Positions 10,273 through 19,825 of a DNA stretch of 33,709 nt are shown here, in pieces; positions within the stretch are counted from its first letter, which is position 1; each line of letters opens with the position of its first letter. The stretch spans positions 1 to 33,709 of the forward strand of contig JAEMTM010000005.1 of the NCBI GenBank assembly GCA_016462305.1. The letters are read 5' to 3'. A program made the translations under genes and the position numbers. The stretch comes from Sphingomonadaceae bacterium (GTDB taxonomy: Bacteria > Pseudomonadota > Alphaproteobacteria > Sphingomonadales > Sphingomonadaceae). The notes beneath the pieces were generated by a model that made no database searches, was not told the DNA's origin, and saw nothing but the letters and a program-made list of their open reading frames with translations.

Positions 10273-10980
10273 ATGAGCGCCAATATCGCCTTGGTTGATG
10301 ACGACCGGAACATCCTGACCTCTGTATCGATTGCGATGCAGGCCGAAGGATATGTGACGCGGATATATTCGGACGGCGAAACCGCGTTAAAGGCGTTGAT
10401 CGAAAATCCGGCGGACCTCGGTATTTTCGACATTAAAATGCCGCGTATGGACGGGCTTGAGCTGCTGCGGCGGCTGCGCGAGAAAAGCGATATGCCCGTT
10501 ATCTTCCTAACGTCAAAGGATGAGGAGCTGGACGAGGCACTTGGCCTCGCCATGGGCGCCGATGACTATATAACCAAGCCATTTTCGCAACGGCTGTTGA
10601 TTGCGCGGGTAAAGGCCATATTGCGACGCGCAACCTATGACAAGGTCGCTGGCAATGGCGAGGCGGAGCCCGAACTAGAACCCATGATACGCGGCAAGCT
10701 GGAAATGGACCCGGCGCGGCACCACGTCAAATGGGACGGGAGGTCGCTTACCCTTACGGTGACAGAGTTCATGATCCTTGAGGCGCTGGCCAATCGACCG
10801 GGCGTCGTGCGCACCCGCGATCAACTGATGGACGCGGCGTATCAGGACGACGTCTATGTGGATGACCGCACCATTGACAGCCATATCAAAAGGCTCCGGC
10901 GCAAATTCCGTGAAATTGACCCTGAATTCACCGCTATTGATACACTTTATGGGGCCGGATATCGCTTCGCAGACAGCTGA
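10273..10980 (+). CDS. chvI: two-component response regulator ChvI (OmpR/PhoB type)
   Basis: Receiver ([37 protein letters not shown]) plus winged-helix DNA-binding C-terminus; next to pckA and followed by a ChvG-like kinase. Met at 10273. Confidence 0.93.
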   Translation: MSANIALVDDDRNILTSVSIAMQAEGYVTRIYSDGETALKALIENPADLGIFDIKMPRMDGLELLRRLREKSDMPVIFLTSKDEELDEALGLAMGADDYITKPFSQRLLIARVKAILRRATYDKVAGNGEAEPELEPMIRGKLEMDPARHHVKWDGRSLTLTVTEFMILEALANRPGVVRTRDQLMDAAYQDDVYVDDRTIDSHIKRLRRKFREIDPEFTAIDTLYGAGYRFADS

Positions 10981-12529
10981 GCCCGCTGATCTGCAGCTGG
11001 GATGGAGCCGGGGGTTATCGCTGACCACCCGCATACTTGCCGTCAACCTCTTCGTGCTTGCTCTGCTGGGTGCTGGTCTGTTCTTCCTCGACAGCTATCG
11101 CGTCCGGTTAATTGCAGAGCGCGAAAGCGCAGCCCGCGTTCAGGCCAGCTTCCTGGTATCCAGCCTGCCGCTTATCGCCCCGCAAAAGCGGGACGATTAT
11201 ATCGCCACATTCGGCCAAGTGAACCTGTCGCGGATCCGCGTTTACGACCAAGATGGCACGAAAATATTGGACAGCTTTGCGGGCCGACAACCCACTTATG
11301 TCTTTCGCGATCCCGACAGCGAACCTTGGCCCAAAATTGCGGCACGCGGGATGGACGTCTTATTCGATTTCATCGTCGGCGCGGCCAAGCTGGAACGCTT
11401 TGTTGAGCCTGTAGAAGATACCCCTTCGGCTTGGCCCGAAATTCGCGCGGCAACGCCTTCCAAAGCCGCCTCGATGGTGCGCTTTGCGCCCGACCTTACG
11501 CATGTGATTAGCGCAGCCTCCACTGCGCGTGATCGACGCTTTACTGTGCTGACCACCGCCAATGAACGCGACGTCCGCTTGTTCGTCCGGGCAGAGCGGT
11601 TTAACGTCGGCATGTTTTTCGTTTTTGCGCTTGGCATCGGGGTTATGCTTTCCATATTTCTCGCCCGCACCATCGTCCGTCCGTTGCGCCATCTGGCCCG
11701 CGCCGCCGTGAAGGTTCGGCTTGGTCGCGCACAAGAGGTTAATGTTCCCCGCCTGCCCTCGCGCCGCGACGAAATTGGTATGTTGGCACGTGCGCTTTCG
11801 GATATGAGCATAGCGCTGCGCCAACGGATCGATGCCACCGAAGCCTTTGCCGCCGATGTCGCGCATGAAATTAAAAATCCGCTTGCGTCTTTGCGGTCCG
11901 CACTTGATGGCGCAGAGCGGATTGAAGACCCAAAATTGCGTAAACAATTGATGGATGTCGCAAAAGCCGACGTACTTCGATTGGACCGCCTTATAAGCGA
12001 TATTTCGGACGCCAGCCGCGTGGATTCCCAACTGGCCAAGGCGAAGTTTGAACCTATCGACCTTGGCGACATGATCGAGCAATTGCTTCAAGCACGCGAA
12101 GACCGGGGCAGCGACAAAGATGTCGACATTGCCTTTGCCCGACCACTCCGGAAAATCGCGACAGTGATGGGTGAAGATGTCCGTCTTGAACGCATGTTGA
12201 CCAACTTAATCGATAATGCAGTGTCCTTCTCGCCGCCCGGAGCAGTCGTCGAAATATCCGCGACGCTTGCCGATGAAGACGTCGTCATTCGGATCAGCGA
12301 TGAAGGCCCGGGGGTGCCACCACAAGAGCGAGAGGCCATTTTCCGACGCTTCCACAGCGAACGGCCAGCGACCGAGAATTTTGGAGAGCATAGCGGGCTT
12401 GGCCTCGCCATTGCGCGGACAATTATCGAGGGGCATCATGGCCGCATTGCGGTTCGCGACCGGGTCGATGGCAAAGGCGGGGCATGTTTCGAAATCGCCT
12501 TGCCCTGCGCTGCTGCGGCAAGGCTTTAA
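10949..12529 (+). CDS. chvG: sensor histidine kinase ChvG
   Basis: N-terminal TM, periplasmic region, [27 protein letters not shown]-box, [14 protein letters not shown]-box, [23 protein letters not shown]. First in-frame ATG not deep inside chvI is 10949 (32-bp overlap). Confidence 0.92.
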   Translation: MGPDIASQTAEPADLQLGWSRGLSLTTRILAVNLFVLALLGAGLFFLDSYRVRLIAERESAARVQASFLVSSLPLIAPQKRDDYIATFGQVNLSRIRVYDQDGTKILDSFAGRQPTYVFRDPDSEPWPKIAARGMDVLFDFIVGAAKLERFVEPVEDTPSAWPEIRAATPSKAASMVRFAPDLTHVISAASTARDRRFTVLTTANERDVRLFVRAERFNVGMFFVFALGIGVMLSIFLARTIVRPLRHLARAAVKVRLGRAQEVNVPRLPSRRDEIGMLARALSDMSIALRQRIDATEAFAADVAHEIKNPLASLRSALDGAERIEDPKLRKQLMDVAKADVLRLDRLISDISDASRVDSQLAKAKFEPIDLGDMIEQLLQAREDRGSDKDVDIAFARPLRKIATVMGEDVRLERMLTNLIDNAVSFSPPGAVVEISATLADEDVVIRISDEGPGVPPQEREAIFRRFHSERPATENFGEHSGLGLAIARTIIEGHHGRIAVRDRVDGKGGACFEIALPCAAAARL

Positions 12530-13002
12530 TGTCGGACATGGTGCATGGTAGCGCAGTCGCCATTGACGGAAACGGGGTGCTGTTGCTTGGGCCGTCCGGC
12601 AGCGGAAAATCAGACCTGGCGCTTCGCCTGATTGACCGCGGAGCAAAGCTGATCTGCGACGACATATTACACATCGAAAGCTGCAATGGTGTGCCACAAC
12701 TGACCATTGCGCCAAATATAGCCGGTAAAATAGAAGTGCGTGGCATTGGGATATGCCCCATTGATTTCGTCGATTGCGCACCACTGCGCCTCATCGTGCA
12801 ATTCGCGCAGGACGCGGACCGCATGCCGCCGGCGCATCAGAGCATAACCATAGCCGGTTACGCGGTGCCCATGTTCAAGCTGGACCCATTTCAGGCGAGC
12901 AGCGCATTAAAGGTGGAATGGGCGCTCCGGTCGGTCATTGACGCTGGGTGGCACCCGGTGGCAAACGCCGATGCCACATCGAATGAAAGCGTAACAATGT
13001 GA
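12529..13002 (+). CDS. hprK: HPr kinase/phosphorylase, short alphaproteobacterial form
   Basis: Walker A GPSGSGKSDLALRLIDRGAKLICDD and IEVRGIGICPIDF; about 157 aa, i.e. C-terminal kinase domain only. Met at 12529 overlaps chvG stop (TAATG). Confidence 0.9.
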   Translation: MSDMVHGSAVAIDGNGVLLLGPSGSGKSDLALRLIDRGAKLICDDILHIESCNGVPQLTIAPNIAGKIEVRGIGICPIDFVDCAPLRLIVQFAQDADRMPPAHQSITIAGYAVPMFKLDPFQASSALKVEWALRSVIDAGWHPVANADATSNESVTM

Positions 13003-13964
13003 CCCAGAACACAGCCTCCGAACCGCAGAAAATCCTGTTGATTACTGGTGTGTCCGGGGCAGGTAAGACAACCGCGCTTAAAACGCTGGAAGACTTGGGC
13101 TGGGAAACGGTGGACAATTTCCCGATCAAGCTGGCAGGCCAGTTGCTTAAAATTCCCGTATCGGGCGGTGAGAATGGACCAAATATTCCGCTGGCGCTGG
13201 GCTTTGATAGCCGGACACGCGGTTTTGATGCCGAGGCGTTGATTCGGCAAATCAGGAAACTGCAGGCGCAAGCTAATCTTGAAATAATGACGCTGTTTTT
13301 GGATTGCGCGGGCGTCGAGATCGAGCGCCGCTACGCGGAGACCCGCCACCGTCACCCGATGGCGCAAGACCGGCCTGCGATGGACGGCATCGCCATTGAC
13401 CGGGCCGTGATGGAGCCATTTCGCCGATGGGCGGAGGCCGTCATTGATACAAGCAAGCTGTCGGCGCATGATTTGCAAGTCGTCATCCGCGAAAGGTTCA
13501 GCAGCGATACGTCACTGCATGCAAATATCACGGTATCAAGCTTTGGCTTTTCGCGCGGAGTCCCGCACAATGCCGACCTGGTATTCGACTTGCGTTTTTT
13601 GCGGAACCCGCACTGGGACGGCAATTTGCGGCCGCTGACGGGGTTGGATGCGGCGGTTGCCGAACATGTTGCCGCCGACCCGAAATATGATGAAGCCATG
13701 CAGAAAATCCGTGACCTTCTGCGGTTCCTGCTGCCGCTTTACGACACGCAGGGTAAGGCTTATATAAATATCGCTTTTGGGTGCACGGGTGGACGGCACC
13801 GGTCTGTGCATGTTGCCGAAACTTTTGGCGCTTGGTTGCGCGAAGATGGCTTTGCCTTGCAGGTGGCACATCGCGATCTGACATCAAGACCGATTGACGC
13901 GCTGGAAGAGCCTGCTAACGGCGCAGACAGAATAACGTCGCGACAAGGCAGCAACATCACATGA
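12999..13964 (+). CDS. rapZ: RapZ / YvcJ family nucleotide-binding protein (RNase adapter)
   Basis: LLITGVSGAGKTTALKTLEDLGWETVDNFP and INIAFGCTGGRHRSVHVAE; GTG start overlapping hprK stop. Confidence 0.94.
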   Translation: MTQNTASEPQKILLITGVSGAGKTTALKTLEDLGWETVDNFPIKLAGQLLKIPVSGGENGPNIPLALGFDSRTRGFDAEALIRQIRKLQAQANLEIMTLFLDCAGVEIERRYAETRHRHPMAQDRPAMDGIAIDRAVMEPFRRWAEAVIDTSKLSAHDLQVVIRERFSSDTSLHANITVSSFGFSRGVPHNADLVFDLRFLRNPHWDGNLRPLTGLDAAVAEHVAADPKYDEAMQKIRDLLRFLLPLYDTQGKAYINIAFGCTGGRHRSVHVAETFGAWLREDGFALQVAHRDLTSRPIDALEEPANGADRITSRQGSNIT

Positions 13965-14365
13965 TCGGTTTGATTTTAGTCACGCATGGGAAACTGGCGA
14001 ACGAGTTTCTTGTCGCGCTTGAACATGTTGTGGGGCCACAAAAGGACGTTGCGACCATCTGCATCGGCCCGCATGATGATATGGAAGCGCGGCGCAATGA
14101 AATCGCGGCTGCCATTAAAAAAGTTGATACCGGCAAGGGCGTCATCATCCTATCCGATCTGTTCGGCGGAACGCCTTCAAATCTCGCCATTTCCTTGCTG
14201 GATGCCGGACGCGTTGAAGTCATCGCTGGCGTGAACCTGCCCATGCTCATCCGCTTGGATAGCGCGCGCAAAAACCTGGACGTGAAAGAGGCGGTCGCCG
14301 CCGCCCGTGAAGCGGGACGCAAATATATCAGCGTTGCTTCTGAAGTGCTTGAAGCTTCACGATGA
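13961..14365 (+). CDS. PTS EIIA component, mannose/fructose (EIIA-Man) type
   Basis: LVTHGKLANEFLVALEHVVG with conserved His, LSDLFGGTPSNLAISLL, VIAGVNLPMLI. Confidence 0.93.
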   Translation: MIGLILVTHGKLANEFLVALEHVVGPQKDVATICIGPHDDMEARRNEIAAAIKKVDTGKGVIILSDLFGGTPSNLAISLLDAGRVEVIAGVNLPMLIRLDSARKNLDVKEAVAAAREAGRKYISVASEVLEASR

Positions 14366-14640
14366 CGCGGATTAGCCGCCCCGTCACTATCGTTAACGTC
14401 AAAGGCCTCCACGCCCGCGCCAGCGCCAAATTTGTGACGTTCGTGTCCCGCTTGCCCGAAGGGATCAGCGTTGAGGTCGAGAAGGATGGTCAATCCGTGA
14501 CTGGCACGTCGATCATGGGCTTAATGATGCTGGGCGCGGCGAAGGGTAGTGAAATTATCATTCATGCCCAAGGTGAACAGGCCGAACTCGCCATTGAAAA
14601 GCTGGTTGGGTTAGTTGTCGACGGTTTTGGCGAAGATTGA
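14362..14640 (+). CDS. HPr family phosphocarrier protein
   Basis: VNVKGLHARASAKFV (His15 motif) and GTSIMGLMMLGAAKGSEI (Ser46 region). Confidence 0.94.
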   Translation: MTRISRPVTIVNVKGLHARASAKFVTFVSRLPEGISVEVEKDGQSVTGTSIMGLMMLGAAKGSEIIIHAQGEQAELAIEKLVGLVVDGFGED

Positions 14641-15452
14641 TGCGCCGTGAAATTACCGGATTTTCCAATCCGCTGTTAAAGGAAATACGCGGGCTTCGTG
14701 AAAAGAAGCTGCGTAAACGCGCTGGGCTGTTCCTTGCCGAAGGGCTACGCATTATGACCGAAGCGCGCGAGGCGGGGTTTCTTCCCGAAATGCTGTTTCG
14801 CGTTAAAGACCGCCCCGTTCATGACCTTGAGGTGGCTTTAGAGGCCGATGTTCTGGCCAATAAAGGCGACGTAATTGAAACCAGCGCCGAGATTATGGCG
14901 AAACTGTCGGGCAAGGACAATGCCCAGGCCGTGGTCGGCGTCTATCGCGACCATGGGACTGCTTTGGGGGAACTAGACCGGAGCAGCGCGCCAATTTGGC
15001 TTGTGGCACAATCGATGCGTGATCCGGGTAATCTTGGCACGATGTTGCGCACCGGCGATGCCGTGGGGGCTGGCGGACTGATCCTGATCGATGATTGCAC
15101 CGACCCATTTTCTGTTGAGTCCGTCCGCGCCAGCATGGGCGCCATTTTCACGCAAAAAATCGTGCAATGCCGTTGGGAAGAATTCACCGCTTGGTTGCGG
15201 GCGGGCGCAGGCCAATTGGTCGGCACCAGCCTGCAAACCGACACCGACTATCAAGCCGCCCGCTACCACGCGCCATGCTTCATCCTGACGGGTAATGAGG
15301 CGCAGGGCCTGCCGGACGATTATGAAACCGCGTGCGACCTGCGCGTTAAAATGCCGATGCGTGGCAAGGCGGACAGCTTAAACGCGGCTGTTGCGACCGC
15401 AGTCATGGCCTATGAGGTTCTGAACCAGTTTCGGCATTCGAAAGCCGGCTAG
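14640..15452 (+). CDS. TrmH/SpoU family RNA methyltransferase
   Basis: RSMRDPGNLGTMLRTGDAVGAGGLILID-type motif 1 (here QSMRDPGNLGTMLRTGDAVGAGGLILIDD), FILTGNEAQGLP motif 2, VKMPMRGKADSLNAAVATAVMAYE motif 3. ATG at 14640 overlaps HPr TGA. Confidence 0.92.
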   Translation: MRREITGFSNPLLKEIRGLREKKLRKRAGLFLAEGLRIMTEAREAGFLPEMLFRVKDRPVHDLEVALEADVLANKGDVIETSAEIMAKLSGKDNAQAVVGVYRDHGTALGELDRSSAPIWLVAQSMRDPGNLGTMLRTGDAVGAGGLILIDDCTDPFSVESVRASMGAIFTQKIVQCRWEEFTAWLRAGAGQLVGTSLQTDTDYQAARYHAPCFILTGNEAQGLPDDYETACDLRVKMPMRGKADSLNAAVATAVMAYEVLNQFRHSKAG

Positions 15453-15454
15453 CC

Positions 15455-16804
15455 TCAGACAACAGCCTCGCGTTGGTCCTCAATCGGTGGCGACGGCGTC
15501 TCAGCTTCGCCATCGCCATAACGTGGCAAAGCCTCTACCATAGGAATATCTTCCAATTCACGCTTACCGGTTTCGATGTTCAAATCGGCAAATTTTCGGC
15601 CCGTTGAAATGACATTGCGTTCGAAGCTGCCGACGAATTTATTGTAGTTATTCACCGCCGACGACAGACCGCTGCCGACCGATTTCAGATGCTGTGCAGC
15701 CACCGCAATGCGGTCATACATTTCCTTACCAAGCGCCCCGATTTGCTTCGCCTCGCGCGCTAGCCCCTCTTGCCGCCAGACGCTGGCAACGGTGCGGGCG
15801 ATTGCGACCAAGTTTGTCGGCGTCGCCAGCAGCACTTTCTTATCAAAGGCGAAGTCCCACAATTGCGGCTCATGCTCCAGCGCAGCCGCAAGGAAATGTT
15901 CACCGGGGACAAACATGATGACATAATCGGGCGCTTCGGAAAATTGATCCCAATAGGCCTTGCGCGATAACCCATCGATATGGTTCTTCATCGATTGCGT
16001 GTGCCGCGTCATGGCCACAGCGCGAACATCATCGTCCACCGAGTCAAACGCATCCTGATAGTCGTTCAACGATACCTTGGCATCAATCACCAAGGTGCGC
16101 CCGCCGGGGACATGGATGACGGCGTCGGGCCGCAGCCGCAAACCATCGCCAACATCAATGCTGGTTTCGAGGTTAAAATCGACATGTTCAGACAGGCCGC
16201 AGCTTTCGAGCACATTTTTCAACTGCTGCTCACCCCAACGCCCCCGCGCCTTGGGCGCATTACGCAAGGAGTTCATCAGGCCCGACGCAACGCTCGACAC
16301 GCGTTCCTGACCCAAGCGCATTTCGCCGATTAACCCCTTCAGGTCGCCATAGGCCTCAGTCCGGTCCTTCTCGATTTTGCCGACCTGCTCTTCATAGGCC
16401 TTCAGCTTTTCGCCTACCGGGCCAAGCAGTTGCTTCAGCCTTTCCTCATTCTTCTCGCCAGCTTGATGGAAGCGTTCATCGGCGCGTTGCAGGAACGCCG
16501 CCTGCGCCTCACCCAATAATTTCTGCCCAATCTCACCAAATTGGGCCGAGAGGTTTTCCTTTGCATCGCCCAACGCCGCGATCTGCTCTGCAAAGCTCCG
16601 CTCGCGTTCTTCCAAACTGGTTTCAAGCCGCGCCAAGCGGTCCTTGGCGCTATCGCGTTCGAGCACCACCTGATCGAGCATAGCCCGCAACTGCGCGGTC
16701 GTTTCCTGCCCCGCATTGCCCATGCGGCTGCCCGCAAACCAGCCAAGCAGCAGCCCACCCAACAAAGCAACAACCAAGACGACAATGACGACTAACGGCT
16801 CCAA
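15455..16804 (-). CDS. rmuC: DNA recombination protein RmuC
   Basis: N-terminal TM, coiled-coil, RGRWGEQQLKNVLESCGL, RLRPDAVIHVPGGRTLVIDAKVSLNDY, YVIMFVPGEHFLAAAL, LVAIARTVASVWRQE. Confidence 0.95.
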   Translation of the reverse strand: MEPLVVIVVLVVALLGGLLLGWFAGSRMGNAGQETTAQLRAMLDQVVLERDSAKDRLARLETSLEERERSFAEQIAALGDAKENLSAQFGEIGQKLLGEAQAAFLQRADERFHQAGEKNEERLKQLLGPVGEKLKAYEEQVGKIEKDRTEAYGDLKGLIGEMRLGQERVSSVASGLMNSLRNAPKARGRWGEQQLKNVLESCGLSEHVDFNLETSIDVGDGLRLRPDAVIHVPGGRTLVIDAKVSLNDYQDAFDSVDDDVRAVAMTRHTQSMKNHIDGLSRKAYWDQFSEAPDYVIMFVPGEHFLAAALEHEPQLWDFAFDKKVLLATPTNLVAIARTVASVWRQEGLAREAKQIGALGKEMYDRIAVAAQHLKSVGSGLSSAVNNYNKFVGSFERNVISTGRKFADLNIETGKRELEDIPMVEALPRYGDGEAETPSPPIEDQREAVV

Positions 16805-16858
16805 AGGCCACCTCCCAAATTAGAACGAAAATGGAACATAGCCCGTGCGGGGCGGAGG

Positions 16859-17629
16859 TCAAGTGGCTTCGGCAAAGTCCCGTCGCGACTTCTTCACCCG
16901 TGCGTAGCTCATCACGCTAAACGGCAGCAGGGCGACGTAAAAGACGCCGACACCGATGAGCGCAACCCATGGCGCCGCGACCAAGGTTGCGGTAAACAGG
17001 CCAACGACCGCCAGCGCCATGAAACGCAGGCTGCGCCGCACTTTAATCGACGACCAGCTATAGGTTGCCACATTGGAAATCATCAACAGCGCGCACAGCA
17101 GCAACCATGGCGCAATGAAGCGGTAATCGCGCACCCAATCCGCGCCGGTTTCAAACCAGATCATCATCGGCAACAAAGCCAGCGCCGCGCCCGGTGGCGA
17201 CGGCACGCCCGTGTTGAAACCAGCGGACTTGTGCGGTTGGTTCTCGGTATCAATCTGTGCGTTAAACCGTGCCAGACGTAATGCCGCACACAGCACAAAA
17301 AACACCGATATGGTCCAGCCAAAGCGCGGCATATCCTGCATGACCCACATATAGTTGACCAAAGCAGGCGTGGCCCCGAAAGCAATCACGTCAGAAAGCG
17401 AATCCAGTTCAGCCCCGAAACGGCTTTCCCCCTTCAGCATCCGCGCGATACGGCCATCCATGGCGTCGAGCACGCCAGCAATCACGATTGCGGCAACGGC
17501 ATTTTCCCAACGGCCCTGCATCGCGAACCATGCACCCGACAATCCCGTACACAGCGCAAGTGCGGTGACCGCGTTAGGCGCAAGCGCCCGCAAGGATATG
17601 CCGGGACGAGAGGACACTACGTCCATCAA
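16859..17629 (-). CDS. pssA: CDP-diacylglycerol--serine O-phosphatidyltransferase
   Basis: CDP-alcohol phosphatidyltransferase motif [26 protein letters not shown] (DGxxAR..G..D..D); multiple TM segments; paired with psd. Confidence 0.94.
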   Translation of the reverse strand: MMDVVSSRPGISLRALAPNAVTALALCTGLSGAWFAMQGRWENAVAAIVIAGVLDAMDGRIARMLKGESRFGAELDSLSDVIAFGATPALVNYMWVMQDMPRFGWTISVFFVLCAALRLARFNAQIDTENQPHKSAGFNTGVPSPPGAALALLPMMIWFETGADWVRDYRFIAPWLLLCALLMISNVATYSWSSIKVRRSLRFMALAVVGLFTATLVAAPWVALIGVGVFYVALLPFSVMSYARVKKSRRDFAEAT

Positions 17630-18360
17630 TGCGCGACGGCAATCAGGTCTTGGTCAACGCCGATTTCGCCGAGAACCGTTTCCCCCGCAACGCAACGCTG
17701 GCCCTTAATGACGCGGGACGACGTGCCATGCGGCAAATACACATCAACGCGGCTGCCAAAGCGGATCAGGCCAACACGCTGCCCATTGGCAACACTGTCG
17801 CCTTCCTTGACAAAAGCAACGATACGACGCGCGACCAAGCCAGCGATTTGGGTGAAGCCGATGCGAACCCCATCGCCGCGTTCCACGAGAAAATGTTGGC
17901 GTTCATTTTCTTCGCTGGCCTTATCAAGGTCGGCGCTGAGGAATTTGCCCGCGATATACACAACGCGCTTGATGGTGCCGCGAATGGGTGTCCGGTTGAT
18001 GTGCACGTCAAACACGCTCATGAAAATCGACACCCGCGTCATCGGCTGATCCCCAAGACCTTCAGGCCCGCGCAGTTCAATTGGCGGAGGGACTTGTTCG
18101 ATCAGCGTGACAAGCCCATCGGCGGGTGCCACGATAAACCGCTCGTCGATTGGCGTCGCACGCACAGGGTCGCGAAAAAACGCCAATGTCCACACGGTGA
18201 CGGCCGCCATCGGCCAAGCCAGCGTTTCCCAAGCCATGAAGGCGAAAAACAGGGTTATGCCCGCAGCGGTAAGTCCGAACTTGCGGCCCTCGGGATGGAT
18301 GGGTGGAAACGACCATTTCGCAACCCCGGTGCCCCGGTTTGTCAATTCTTGTCTGCTCAT
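17626..18360 (-). CDS. psd: phosphatidylserine decarboxylase proenzyme
   Basis: [45 protein letters not shown]-type cleavage region; 4-bp overlap with pssA. Confidence 0.94.
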   Translation of the reverse strand: MSRQELTNRGTGVAKWSFPPIHPEGRKFGLTAAGITLFFAFMAWETLAWPMAAVTVWTLAFFRDPVRATPIDERFIVAPADGLVTLIEQVPPPIELRGPEGLGDQPMTRVSIFMSVFDVHINRTPIRGTIKRVVYIAGKFLSADLDKASEENERQHFLVERGDGVRIGFTQIAGLVARRIVAFVKEGDSVANGQRVGLIRFGSRVDVYLPHGTSSRVIKGQRCVAGETVLGEIGVDQDLIAVAH

Positions 18361-18512
18361 GTGGCTAAGCTAGGGTATGCGCCGCCATCTTACAACCTAA
18401 GATACAATTTCAGCCATTTTCAGACAATATTGGGGATGCAGTTGAACATATGGCAAACTTTGCTATGGCACCGCTCAACAACCCATCTCCCTAATGGAAA
18501 GTGCTTTCTGTC

Positions 18513-19733
18513 ATGGCAAAAATTAAGGTCAAAAATCCAGTCGTAGAGCTTGATGGCGACGAAATGACACGGATCATCTGGGAATGGATTCGTGAGCGAC
18601 TCATTTTGCCATATCTCGATATCGATCTGAAATATTACGACCTTGGTATGGAGTATCGCGACAAGACCAATGATAAGGTCACCGTCGATTCCGCCAACGC
18701 AATCCGCGAATTCGGCGTCGGCGTAAAATGCGCCACGATTACGCCAGATGAAGCGCGCGTTGAAGAATTCGGTCTTCAGAAAATGTGGAAGTCGCCCAAT
18801 GGCACCATCCGCAATATTTTGGGCGGCGTGGTCTTCCGTGAACCAATCGTCATCGATAACGTACCGCGCTTGATCCCCGGCTGGACGGACCCAATCGTCA
18901 TTGGTCGTCATGCGTTCGGTGACCAATATCGCGCTACGGATTTCCTCGTTCCCGGTCCCGGAACGCTGCGTCTTGTATGGGATGGCGATGATGGGCAGAA
19001 AATTGACGAGGAGGTTTTCCGTTACCCGTCGCCGGGCGTGGCGCTCGCGATGTACAATCTCGACGATTCGATCCGCGACTTTGCGCGTGCGTCGATGAAT
19101 TATGGCGTGACCCGGCAATGGCCAGTATATCTGTCGACTAAGAACACCATCCTCAAATATTATGATGGTCGTTTCAAGGATCTATTCCAAGAAGTGTACG
19201 AAGCCGAATTCGCCGCAAAGTTCAAGGAACTGGGCATTGTCTATGAGCACCGTTTGATCGACGATATGGTCGCATCGGCGCTGAAATGGTCGGGCAAGTT
19301 CATTTGGGCATGTAAGAATTATGATGGCGACGTGCAGTCTGATCAAGTTGCGCAAGGTTTCGGCTCGCTTGGCCTGATGACCTCCATCCTGATGACACCA
19401 GATGGCAAGACGGTTGAGGCCGAGGCCGCGCACGGCACGGTCACGCGGCATTATCGCCAACATCAGCAAGGTAAGGCAACCTCAACCAACCCCATTGCGT
19501 CGATTTTCGCATGGACGGGCGGCCTCAAATTCCGTGGCAAGTTCGACGAAACGCCCGAAGTCACGCGCTTTGCCGAAACGCTGGAAGAAGTCTGCATTCA
19601 GACCGTTGAAGATGGCCATATGACAAAGGATCTCGCGATCCTCATCGGCCCGGATCAGGCTTGGATGACCACAGAGCAGTTTTTTGAGCAGGTTCGTGCC
19701 AATCTCGAAGTCAAAATGGGCAGTTGGATGTAA
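18513..19733 (+). CDS. icd: isocitrate dehydrogenase (NADP+)
   Basis: [94 protein letters not shown]. Confidence 0.97.
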   Translation: MAKIKVKNPVVELDGDEMTRIIWEWIRERLILPYLDIDLKYYDLGMEYRDKTNDKVTVDSANAIREFGVGVKCATITPDEARVEEFGLQKMWKSPNGTIRNILGGVVFREPIVIDNVPRLIPGWTDPIVIGRHAFGDQYRATDFLVPGPGTLRLVWDGDDGQKIDEEVFRYPSPGVALAMYNLDDSIRDFARASMNYGVTRQWPVYLSTKNTILKYYDGRFKDLFQEVYEAEFAAKFKELGIVYEHRLIDDMVASALKWSGKFIWACKNYDGDVQSDQVAQGFGSLGLMTSILMTPDGKTVEAEAAHGTVTRHYRQHQQGKATSTNPIASIFAWTGGLKFRGKFDETPEVTRFAETLEEVCIQTVEDGHMTKDLAILIGPDQAWMTTEQFFEQVRANLEVKMGSWM

Positions 19734-19754
19734 CGCCAGCGGCTTTGAATATGT

Positions 19755-19786
19755 AAAAGCGCGGGGGGCAACTCCCGCGCTTTTTT
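19755..19786 (+). terminator. Rho-independent terminator downstream of icd
   Basis: Perfect 11-bp stem AAAAGCGCGGG (19755-19765) / CCCGCGCTTTT (19774-19784), 8-nt loop, followed by the T tract. Confidence 0.85.
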
Positions 19787-19825
19787 ATTGCCCGGCCCTT
19801 TCTTTCTCATGCCCCCTGTGCGTAA

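Noticed and set aside
10856-10948. Extended N-terminus of chvG in the ORF track
   Set aside because: The extension lies inside the chvI DNA-binding domain; the conserved kinase N-terminus fits a start at 10949.
11296-12072. 258-aa ORF antisense to chvG
   Set aside because: Shadow ORF (S/R/A-rich) opposite the histidine kinase.
17629-18546. 305-aa ORF on + strand antisense to psd
   Set aside because: Fully explained by the psd gene on the opposite strand; no recognisable domain.
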